Source of the DNA: Phytoseiulus persimilis
Lineage: Eukaryota; Arthropoda; Arachnida; Mesostigmata; Phytoseiidae
Assembly (NCBI GenBank): GCA_037576195.1
Contig: CM075104.1
Span: forward strand, 9,926,775 to 9,990,774
Direction: 5' to 3'
DNA length: 64,000 nucleotides
Shown here: positions 23,563 through 34,514 of the stretch, in pieces
Layout of the letters: the number at the start of each line of letters is the position of its first letter
How positions within the stretch are numbered: position 1 is the first letter of the stretch
Position numbers and translations under genes: made by a program
Notes under the pieces: model-generated
The model's database searches: none
What the model saw: only the letters and a program-made list of their open reading frames with translations
What the model was told of the DNA's origin: nothing

Positions 23563-24379
23563 TTGTTGGGCCGTGCAACAGACATGGCAAGTCTCAACCG
23601 AGGACATCCAGCAACTGGTGCATCCTTGGAGAGCACGGCGGCCCTCCATGTCTATACGCCTCTCTCCTCTGCAAATACTGCTCGGCGGTTGAGTTCAGAT
23701 TCCATTAAAATTCCACATTCATCGTTCAATACAATAGAGGTTCCACATGGTAACCGAATGTTGTGGCGTGAGCGGGACCGCTTTGCTCAAACGGACGTCC
23801 TGATGCGCGTTCGGCACGGACTCGGCACCGAGAGAATGGATCCTGTGTTGCTATGGTTCAGAGGAGAGGGAAAATTGCTACTCGAACGCAAGTACAGCGC
23901 CCAACTGTACCTCCGTTCTGCGGCTGTTTCTCTCAGCTAATTCGGCGGATCAGATCCTGAACGTGGAAATAATGAGTTGAACAGAGTTGTTTGTTTCAGC
24001 AGGCCAACTTCGGAAGTCGGTTAGCCTCGATCAGGCTGAACGGAAAGCACGCTCAATTACAATTGATCGATCGCGATCAGCTCAACCGAAAGCTGCGCGA
24101 ACAGTTCGTGTGATCCTGGCTTACTCGAAGCGAGAGCGCTTCGTTTTCCGGAGCAACAGGGAGTGCGAGCTACTGCTCTTGTGGATGCAGCCACAGCTTC
24201 GACACCCCGACCGTGAGCACGAATTGCTGAACGGGAAGACGATAACTCAGTCTCACGGAGGAGCTTCAGCAAATGAGTTACATTATCCGGAAAACTACTC
24301 CGCGCAAAGCGCCAACGAACAACAATACCGGTTCCATCTCGCTTCGAGAAGCCATCCAAATGCTCACTCTCTATCATAA
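23563..24379 (+). CDS. Candidate alternative C-terminal tail exons of the LGR
   Basis: If exon 19 ends at 23483 (phase 0), an acceptor at 23561-23562 opens 23563-23749 in frame. That exon exits at gtaacc in phase 1, and the acceptor ttgtttcag at 23991-23999 continues in frame from 24000 to a TAA at 24377-24379. The predicted tail is about 188 residues, hydrophilic and rich in Ser, Arg and Thr, with basophilic phosphorylation-like sites (RRLSSDS, LRKSVSLDQ). That suits an intracellular GPCR tail. A more conventional acceptor at 23554 would put the frame into an early stop. Sequence features alone cannot choose between this and the stop at 23502. A further frame at 24430-24681 might also be tail but has no good acceptor. 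Confidence 0.4.
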
Positions 24380-25409
24380 TCGGAGGGTACCGCGGCAATC
24401 AACGCGACTCACAGAAGCAAGAACAAAAATTGAGTCGAAATCGCGTTTTCTGTCGTATTGAAACAGAAGAGATTTTCGAGAAAAAAACAGCGAATGCGGG
24501 GAATCATCATTCTTGGCTGGGGTCCGCTTTGCCAGCCTCCAAGTCGTCTCTTGACTCCGGAACTACCCTAAGCGGCTACATTCAAACAGTTGCGGAGGAG
24601 CAACGCTGCAGGAAACTCAGTTTTGATCCGAGCACCGGACATGCCGTGCTCTGTCGCTCGGATTCGAACGATGCTGTGTGACTCTCTGGAGATCCGATCT
24701 CTCCAGTCACCCTATCTTCAAGTTTCTCGCGGTTGAAGTCATGCGCTCCCTGAACCTGGACCGAAGAGGAATCTGACAGAAGAATGAGTCGCCTATTGTG
24801 GAAAACTCCTGTGTGTTAACAGGAGAGTCCGTATTTTCTCTCAGAGTTTCTATCATGCTCGGAGAATTCCCGCAGTATCATTCACGTCGTTTCCATCCCC
24901 GTGCGCTTCCTTCAAACGAGCAGTTTGCGACTCCACGAAATACGTACAGGTCATCCGTGCTCAGTGCCGAGCACTTAGATGGAGTGGACTTCTCTCCGTT
25001 GACAGATCAGTTCTCGTATATTTTTCAATTTCTCGGAACCAGCTCTTCGCTCGTCTGACGATTCAACCGAACGGATCGGTGCGGGAGTCTCGTCAACCTT
25101 CTCTCTCTGACCGTCCGTTGATAATGACGCGTCAAAAGTGTTCTCTTCGGAGTTCCCCTAATTGCTGAACCGACCCCGGAATGAGGGAATTTTTCAGTGT
25201 CGGAGCAGCGACAATTCACGATTCGTCGTGACACTGAATGATCGCCTACGAAAGTCCTAGCGGAACTTCTCGACGAAACATCCCACAGTTAATTCTCGGA
25301 TACCAGGCGAGTTTGCCGACTACAAAGGGGCATATTCCCTTGTTTATGAATCAACTTGAAAAACCAGTGTGTTGTGATTATCCCGGGAGTCACTTTGAGG
25401 GCCCCTCCC

Positions 25410-25425
25410 GGGGGGGGGGGGGGGG
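25410..25425. repeat. Homopolymer G16
   Basis: Sixteen consecutive G immediately after CCCCTCCC, forming a C-rich/G-rich mirror. Confidence 0.95.
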
Positions 25426-28400
25426 ATGTGAAACCTGTGGGTGTCCAGGGAAGCGGGCTTGTGTCGCAACTATGCGCGACAGCTCACTGTCGACGTAGAT
25501 TAACGATCTGAGAAGCCCCGGTCATTCGATGATAATATTCGATAGAAACATATCTGTAGATTTGCGGTCAGAAGATTAAACGCTGTCAGACGGGACAACG
25601 AGAGAATGAAGGGTGAGCGAAATACCATATCACGGATTAGAACTATTCCAGTTGATAACAGTTGAATCATATACTTCGATTCCATGCGCTCCAGACACAA
25701 GCTCTCTTGACCAAATGAAGTGGTTGTTCGAATACGAGCTCCTTGTTCAATTCAATGTATCCGTCGAACCGTTTAGGAGTCGGAATTTCCTACTGCTTTG
25801 AAGAAGGAATTCGAAACTTTCTCGGAGGACGCGCGCAGACTACCCTCCGGTGACTTCCCATTTGCTAGGCTCCAGGCTGGCGCGAAGTTTTTTGGCTCTG
25901 GCGGCCTAAGAAGGACTTGATCACGAAACCGCCCAGACTGGCTGCCGCGATCCTACGAAATCCGTCATGATGGTCGCGACGGTTCACTGCTCGCGACCGC
26001 CATTGCATATTCGTATTCGCCGGCAGGTAGTGAGACGGCGAGCATATTGCGAGAAAGTATCGGAAGCTCCGAATAATCGTATGACATAATCAACAAATGT
26101 AATTATATTGGAAGGCATATTTTCACGTGCGATATTTTCACACTGGTTATCGGATTGCTCAATTGTAGTCACCTTCCTGAGAGAAACCCCAGAGCTCGTT
26201 GGCAATGAGGAGTCGCCCGTCTACGTCACAGCTCCGTCAGTCTGAGCAGATCTCTGAGTCGATTGAAATCTTAATCATAAGTGAAGAATGAAGATGAGAG
26301 ATCACCAGGGTACAACTGTGAAGTGAAGCTTGCCGACACCCCGTCAACGACGTCGAAAAATCACCTAGAATACATCCTCATCGACCTACGACCATTGTCC
26401 CTGAGAAGATTAAAGAATCCACTGAATAAAAATGATTATCCTTATGAAAGCATTCGAGATTGGAAAGTCCTGACTCCTCATAGAACCGAAGGGACCCTAT
26501 ATTGGAATACCAAGTACCTCCACCAGCAGGCCACACGACCACCACTCACGCGTCTCGTTTAGTATTCTCTCCGCCGAGTTCGGGACTGCCTCAAAAAATT
26601 GGTCAAGCAACTTCAGGGGATTCCCAAGTCCGAGTTTCTCGCCAATTGAGGAGGCATGGAATCTCAAACTATCCGTGTTTTGACGCATAGCCCCCAGCGA
26701 AATGTACCATCTCATGACGCGCGGTATACCTCAAAAATATTCTCTTTGGAGGATCGAGAAGTTGCGAATCGCGCGGAGACTCCGATTTCGCTGCTTCTGC
26801 GCGCCTACACGCCGCGCCAATCGAAGATTCCTTTTTCCTCGGGGGACTTCCACGAGTGCTTCTTATGTGGCATTCCCCGAATAAGTTGGTGACCTCGGGG
26901 GATATTTCGAGCGTCGCGTAAATTCAAACGGGCTCCCTATCGACTGCCGAAACTCGCGCCGTGGCACATGTCATCTGAATATGCATGCATGCATGTTCCT
27001 CGGGTCGCCTCAGTATTTGGCAGGGATTCCATGCAGACGAATCGGATGATGTCGAAAAACTCATATCCACTGTAGCCTCTTCGTACAATAATTCAAAGAT
27101 CGACCGATATGAGTGAGAATTCAGGTGAAACTCTTGTTTGAGCTTCATCATCTTCCCTCGCAGGGAAAGGAGGAATGCTCCAGAGTTTCGGCGAGGAGGA
27201 AAGGCTGAGGTGAGGAACGCGGCCTTGTCCTCTGTCAAGTACCCTTATGAGCTCTCCCGGAGATGACCCTCGTTCTCTACTTGCCACATGCGGCAATAAC
27301 AACCCTCTCAGTGGGCCCCACAGTATCGTACTTTGACTATCGATAAGGCCGATGAATCTTCGGAGAGCTCAGAGAACCGTTCCCGCTATCGTGAGCTATT
27401 CCGAGGCGCGCAACGACATCAAGAGGCACCCGATCGGGGAAATGACGAGTATTCGTGCGATATATGTGAGGACGGCGTCTTGTGTGAACATCGCTGGCTT
27501 CACCGTGAATCAGATTGGACAGTCGGCCAGAGATGGCGGAGCTCGAAGCAAGCTCCGACTCTCTCTGATTGGAATCGCTATGCACCCGCCGTCTCTCGCT
27601 CTCACTCCCAACCTCTATTCCTCATACGGCCGAGTATCAGTTCTGTCCATTAGCTCGGAAAGCAGTTCGCTCAATCTTCCGTGACCACTCGCGCGGGTTG
27701 TGTGATCGCATCTCGCAAACTGTGAGCGGAGAGACTCGATACTGACTTAATGTGTTCTCTCACGCGTATTCATTCTCCTCGGGTTATGCAGACCTGCAGA
27801 TTCGGATCGCTGGGGGCGCGAGGCAGCGGTCCGCCCCATGCGGTACCTTCCAGGGGCGGCCTTCCGGTGTTCAGGTATTTCTAGGACCGCTTTCGATCTC
27901 GATTTCAGGGGATAGGAAGCGCAGAAAGGGCGCGTTCTGAGTGACATGGTTTCCATATTGATATCTACCCACAGTCAATCATTCATTCTACGCTTATGTA
28001 GGCTTACGATCTACCGGCGAGGGTTCGCGTGTTTTGCCGGAAGCTGACCGCGACGAAAATGAAACCACTCACAGTGGTGCTTTGCGGCACTGTCGAGTAG
28101 CACACATCACGCGCTCTGCCCTTGCCAATCGGGGGCTCGGTTCAATGATGTTGGTCGGTATCGGGATCTAAGATGAAGCGTGAGCCTATGGAGCCACCAC
28201 TCAAACTACTGAACTTGACCCCGGTGTTTTTTTCTTACCAACTCCGTCTTCAGCTTCGGGTTACATATGTGAGCCCGATTTCTGAGCTATTCTATGTGCT
28301 CTGATTTTCCGGGCAAGCCTTCCTCCCAAGGTTTTAACGAAGGACTTTGTTGGCACCGCTTGCATCAGAGGCGGGATCGACCCGCATCACTGTATCACTT

Positions 28401-28428
28401 TGATTGATGGTAATCGAGCTCGAATGGT

Positions 28429-28444
28429 GGGGGGGGGGGGGGGG
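28429..28444. repeat. Homopolymer G16
   Basis: Sixteen consecutive G. Confidence 0.95.
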
Positions 28445-31400
28445 AGAACCTCCGCTAATGCGGCATCAGCCATGGAGAGGGAACTTGACCTCTGGAGTTC
28501 GAATCAAGCAATTTCACCGAGCGCACCCTCGTCAATTCGAATCGTGCTCTCGGAGCTAGATCGTCCTTCCAATGCTGGCGTGCGCGTTACCCTGACCAAC
28601 GTACTCACACTCGAGGCCGTTGGCCCGCGGGACGGAGATTAGTGAGCAAAGGAAGGCTCCTCGGGGGCGTTATCGAGCAAGCCGACTATTGGGAGATGTT
28701 CAACGAACTGGAGCGGTTGCGCGGATAGCCTGTTGAAGCGATCGAGCTGAACTGCTCACAGAGCTGCTCTGTAGCATCCTCCCACTGAGGCTGTTTCGTT
28801 TCGTGGGAGTCCTGGTTTGCGACAAGAATGTTCATACTAGATGCGAGAGAATGCGCGCAAGGCCGTCTCTTTGGGACGCATTCCCACAACGATCCCTACT
28901 CGGAGGGAAAACCTCGAACGTGCTCGCCGGAGGAGTCCTCCTCTCGGAACAAACAAGATTCGCCGGCCTGTCTACAATGATCCAGGAGCGAGACCGTGTG
29001 AGCGCACCGAGCTGAATCTAATCACGATAAACACTCGCCATGCATTATATCCGTGGCAACGATTCGAAACTAGCGAGTGATTGAGTTCTGTACTCAATTT
29101 TCCGACGGAAAGTTCTATCCGTAGGATTTTACGACTGCCCACAGCGCTGCTAGTCCCTCAAGCTGCTGGCAGAATATGGAATTGGAGAAGCCCCTCTGAG
29201 AGGTCCTAACGAGCACTCTCGTGGAGACCAAGAAGATGGGCCCTATCCAACATTCATCTCAGTCCAACATGTGAGTCTGGGACGTACGCAGGGTGCTGGC
29301 AGCATATACCTCAGTCATATATGCTCCAACGATCCCGAACACAGCGACGTGCGGGTAGGCCGGTTCGAGAACAGCCGGTTCTGCGTCGAAGGCTTGTCTG
29401 GTCCGCGGAAACGATTCCTTGATGCGGGCTGTATTTTACCAATGAGTACCGTGATCGGGCTCCAGTGGTGAGGTCTACTCGCTTGTCGATGGAAAACCAA
29501 CGAGTTCTTCCTGAGAAGAGCGGCATTCACACCGAGTTGATTCACGCGTCAGGAATATGAGCAAACCTTGAATCTTTGCAGAATTGCGATTGCGACTGTG
29601 TGAGGATTGGACTTTTACCAGTCTGTTCTGCAGATCCTCTTGCGATGAAAATGATGTCCCAACATGTTGCGTAAGCCCGCACCTGGGAATACGCAGTCAG
29701 GTTTCTCATCGCGGTCTCCAGGGAGCCGAGCCTTTCTCTCGTGGACGAAGTCTCGCGAAATTGCAACATTCACTGGAATCGGCTGCAGCTTTGACGTCGC
29801 TGGGGAATAGCTCCCTGAATTCTCCATTTATCCTATTTGAGCTCCGGAGCCACGAACATTTCCCGATGTTCTCATGGAGCTCCAGCCACGTCGACGATGA
29901 AGCATTCATCCCCGGACTACTGTTTGATATTTGAGGGAGGTTGGTGTCGGAGGGGAAGAGGGGATTATCCTCTCGCCAAGAAATTGTTCTGCTATCTGTG
30001 ACGCTCCTGCATGCCCAGCAGTTCTCCTAGAATCGGGGAATCGCGAAACATCCCGTCATCTCCCGCAAACGCGCTTCCTCCATCCCTGGCAGGGTCGAGG
30101 GAGTCTCCCGCTGTAGGCTGCGTAGCTCCTCATCCAGATGGTGAACCGGTTCAGCACATAAAACGGCAAGAATGAGAGCGAAACTTCTCTCAAGTTTTCT
30201 TGGGCAAGGAAAACGTCGCAATCGAAGTAACTTCCAGGGGCGGGCCCCGACAGTGGAAGCTATGCATACCAACGGACCCATCCTGCCACTGACGGCTTCC
30301 ACAGTCCATCCGAACCCAAATCAGATTCCCCCGGTGGCCTTGAACGCTGATTCAATCCCGTCCTGAAGCTAGTCAAGTTCGCCCCGTACCAGGATTCTCA
30401 TGATCTCTACTTGGAGTTTGAACTTTCGTTCTCGTTCCCCGCGAAAAAACCTTGCGACCAAACAGCGCTCATGTCCTGACAGCGGTGACAACCACGGGGC
30501 TCAGCGCTCCTGTGTGATTCTGCCTCGAAAATCCGATCTTTCGGCGCTCTTGTGAGACTTTGCGGGAAAACGTTGAACTTTGATCCTTCCGTATACGCAG
30601 CGCTTCGCTCGAGGTTGAAGCAAGAAGTCTCGTTAGAGCTTCCGGCTGAGGGAATTCTCCAACGAGTTCTCCATTTCGCATCCGAAACTCATGTCATACC
30701 AATCACTGGAGCCGTATTTCACATAACAAAGGCGACAGGAGGAATTCAGAGGGTGCCAACACGCGCTCCGTCGGAAGCTCCTCATCGGGTTTGCCATGGT
30801 ATGAGTTTTACGTTCATGTTGGACAGTGAGGGAACGATTCGGAATGTTCAATCTCTCCCGCTACGGGATACCTGCGATCACCGGCAACGCTCTCTGTCCT
30901 CTAGTGATGCGCAGTCCGATTCGATGCTCGAAAGAGTGGGCGGAATCATGAACTGTGAGCCAGCCCACTCGATCATTCCATTCGGCCAGCTCCTGATTTG
31001 GAAGTGCCGAAGTCCATCAAAGTATTCCGCGAAGATCCACTCTCATCACGAACATCATCACAGGTTTGGAAACAACGTCGGTTGCGTCATGGAAAGCCCC
31101 CGACGATGATCATCATCACCACGCCCCTAACCCCCTGCCCAAGCTTGGGACGCCCCCTCACCCCTTCCCAATTCGTTGTAGGGTTTATCGATGGGCCCAG
31201 AAATGACACCTGCTCGGAAGTGGGAGCAGTGAGGTTCCAAACACATTGGTAGCGGCGATCGCTGGAGTGATGGAACGCTGTATTTGCAGAAGTTCCTCCC
31301 ATCTACATCAGCGCTATCCTCCTCCATTCGACATGTGTGGACTATACCGACCAAACGTTCTCCCCAATCTGGTTTCCGATCCGACAGAGTTCAGTTCAGT

Positions 31401-32859
31401 TGAGAGCTCACACCAGGGGGCTACAAGCGCGCTCCAAGAAAGGACTCAACGTGTCGAAGTTTTAGGTTCCGAATCAGGACGACCTGATAGAAGCCTCTCC
31501 AGTTTGAGACTTCATTATGGTTCCCGGAGGCACAAGCTTCAAATAACCTCTGCACGTTTGGGACTGTCTGGAACGAGATCAGAAGATTTCGGCGACAGTC
31601 ACTATTCGAGGAAATGAAACTTCTTCTGGGCTGTGCAATCCAACTTACTTGCGTATGAAGGGAATCTGTCTCGAGAGGCGAGCTCCTAAACTTGTTTGTA
31701 AGTGCCTCAAGCCACTGCGCGACTAGCGTTGCTGTCTTCGCCAACAAACAAGATAATGTGCAGAGTCCAGACATGTTTTTATCTTCTTCATTCCGGAGTT
31801 CGTCCTCAACTGCGTTACGAGTGAGTCGAATTAGCCATTGGAGACCTTCTCGATAGTAATGATCAGAGGTTCATGATTCGATGATCCTATCGTCGGAGAT
31901 TGAGAACCCCCGCGAAGTTTTCGAAAGAAAACATCGTTAGAGTTCTCCTCTGACTAAGTCTGTGACAGGATGTTTACTCAGGACATCCAGCGACACGGGC
32001 GACCCGGTATTCTATCCGCAGCCGGAGAATCAGAGATCATATAGGCTCTGATAGCGAATGTGTTCAGCGACGATTTCACACACAAGAGCAAGGGAAAGCC
32101 TGTGAGCTCTGGGAAGCCATAATAGGGCTCTTCCCCTCGATGTTCGAGATCGGTCACCGCGTTAAGGTCGGAAGCCCCACATCGGAAAGAGGTTTGGGGG
32201 CTCCTTCCCGGTCATAAATAACTGAGTCAAGCTGCGAGCATTGAAAGCCACGAGCGAGACGAGAGGGGACTTCTCTCTTCGATCAGAATATTGACACTCA
32301 CATATATCCAGGATCGCTGAGAGCTTCTCGATCATTGGAACGATTGCGTCATGGCCTGGTGGATGAATAGCCCAGTTGAGGAAGGGATCTGATAGCCCGC
32401 TAGGATGTCATTACCGTCTCCTGGTTATAGCGAGAGATAGAATGGAGGAGGTCAAGAACTTGTCCCCATAAGCGCCGTGTTTACGACCGCACTCATGTGA
32501 CCCATGCGTCGGACTTCTGTGAGTCCTTCGACCAGTGGGGCCGGGAAACCACAGTCCTCAATATTTCGTCCCGTCTCGTGGGACTCCATCTTGATGGTGA
32601 TCGATTATCACTAAACATGCGATATCGCCGGACGTGCCCTTGTGCGCCGGATCCGAGTTCTATATTTTCTTGATTTCGGCTGAGAAAGTTCGGTTCCTGC
32701 GCCATTCAAACAGATTTTGTCCTTTTTCGAGGCTGTTTTGGCGCGCTCAAACCCCGAATGCTGGCAGGAAAGGCCGAGACCAGCGAGATTTCACGGAACT
32801 CAGCTCCAGGTTGCAAGTCGATTCCGAGTTCTCACAAGGGTGAAACCTGCAAGTAGTCA

Positions 32860-33168
32860 GGTCGCTCCTGTCACTAGTTAGTAAAGCTTTCGACGTTGGT
32901 GCTCTGGAGGATCTCGTTAGTGACCCTGAGCCAGAAGAATAGTTCGAGACTATCACAGCGTTCGTGCAGCTTCCGGAGCTCATCAAATCACTGGAAGCTC
33001 GATCGATCACAATTGAAGGTCAGTTACGGATTGTCGATACAATCCGATCAGAAGTGAGCGGTGATTTCCTCCAGCGCTTCGGGGGCGGGGAGTGGGGGGC
33101 TCTAGCCGACAACCCTGAATCTGAGAAACATGTAGCCTTCACCGTTGACGAGTCCAAGATCTCCTAAG
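32860..33168 (+). pseudogene. hAT transposase internal fragment
   Basis: In one frame broken by a single TAG at 32940-32942, the sequence gives KAFDVGALEDLVSDPEPEE, then after the stop TAFVQLPELIKSLEARSITI then EGQLRIVDTIRSEV. This is the helical stretch between the RNase-H-like core and the C-terminal dimerisation domain of the CGBP1-like hAT group (pattern ..lp..I..LE..gl.l.eql.iv..i...). The equivalent piece is seen in the 61-kb copy (SSMFGA...IVEKLKTK). It ends at a stop before any dimerisation domain. Assignment is from the motif layout and would be confirmed by a profile search. Confidence 0.5.
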
Positions 33169-33905
33169 GAACTCCACTTCGTTACGTTCAGGTGAGAAAG
33201 CTTTCCTCGATTCTCGGAACTATCATCACAGATCAACGTCGTAGACTTTCGGGAGGTAGCGTCAGGAAGTATCTTCGGATACAAGTCAATCATTCTGGTC
33301 TACTGTCCGATGAGGAATGAGCAGGGAGTTAGACACGCGAAATCGAAGCCTCGATGAGAAGCGGCGGACTTCCGCGGTGTTGAATGCTGTTCGTTGATTT
33401 TTGTGTATGATGTTTGTACATCAGTTCTTGTCGAGGATGCTCGAGCTCCTGATTGTGCCGCAGGTGCCTTGATTGAATTTTAATGCCGATCAGGATTTTT
33501 CGTCATGAGAGAAACGATCCCGCTGTCTTTTAATCACGATTCATTTTTCACAGCTGTCTCGTCCAGTGTCAATCTCCCCGACGAGTTTGAACCCTTCTTG
33601 CTCCGTCGTTGCGCAAGCCAAAATTCGTCAAAAGGGGGTTGTCCTAGAGACGTTGAACGAGCGTTGTGCTCAGAAGCCACAATCCGGCCACAAAAAATGA
33701 CAGTCCAGAGGTGGTGACTTTTCCACCGTATCGACCCCTGAGAAAATATCTCAGCTCGCCTTGGACCTGGTCATCCTGTTTCTAGACTTGACAACAGTAT
33801 TGACAACTGCACTCAAGCTTCTCTCTGCCAGAAATGAGGGTGGCAAAGGGATAAGATACCTTCTCGCAATCGCTCATAGTGATCTGTGTGTACGTGATCC
33901 ATGTA
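33169..33905. other. Spacer between the hAT fragment and the TIR element
   Basis: Short open frames only (33505-33717 plus, 33761-33958 plus). Nothing recognised. Confidence 0.5.
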
Positions 33906-34514
33906 CAGGGTGGCATTTCAGTCGGGAATTTTCGAGCCCGATCTTGTTTAGACCATAACTTTTTCAGTTCTTCGATTTTTTCAAGAATCAAAAATGATGA
34001 CAACTGCGGTCAGAAAATGGTTTCGAAAACGTCCAATTTTTCTCGAGGTCTCACTGAAAGTTGGACCGATTGATTCGAAATTATCGTGGAAACGTCAATA
34101 TTCATCCGAACGGACTCGGAGGGGTTCTTCGCCAGGAAACAAATCGAAGTTATCTCAATTCTTCAACAAATGGCATGTCATCGTATAGATAATTCCTTTG
34201 TTGTTTAGGGTGATTTTGTCGACCGAGGGCAGAAAACTGAATTAGGGTGATTCCCGGCGAAAATGAGTTATGGTCAGAACGACCTTGCAGTTCGATAATC
34301 GGATGGATCACCCATGTGAGGGATATTGACGTTTTCACGATGACTTTTAGGGAGACCTCGAAAAAGAGTTGATTATTTTCAAAACAACGAGAATAACCGC
34401 CTCAGTATCCTCTATCGATCACTCTTTGATTTTCGAAGAAAATCCGAGAACCGACAAAGATATGGTCAAAACAAGATCGGGCGCGAGAATTCCCTACTAA
34501 AAAGTGCCACCCTG
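33906..34514. mobile_element. Non-autonomous TIR element, TA-flanked, copy 2 (609 bp)
   Basis: The ends CAGGGTGGCATTTCAGTCGG (left) and, inverted, CAGGGTGGCACTTTTTAGTA (right) match copy 1 at 10373-11319. The internal GAGCCCGATCTTGTTT motif and the ATCGATAGAGGATA motif are shared too. TA flanks both ends (33904-33905 and 34515-34516). This copy is about 340 bp shorter and its arms have diverged from each other more than those of copy 1, so it is older or a deletion derivative. It is non-coding. Confidence 0.85.

Larger units (their letters stand above)
24380..32859. other. About 8.5 kb without an assignable gene
   Basis: Frames worth noting: 24430-24681 plus (Ser-rich end, possibly more LGR tail), 27352-27684 plus, 30552-31109 plus (185 codons, the longest unassigned plus frame, with a His-rich end), 31421-31774 minus. 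None shows a recognisable domain. Two 16-G tracts are at 25410-25425 and 28429-28444. No RNA gene or array was seen. Confidence 0.45.
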
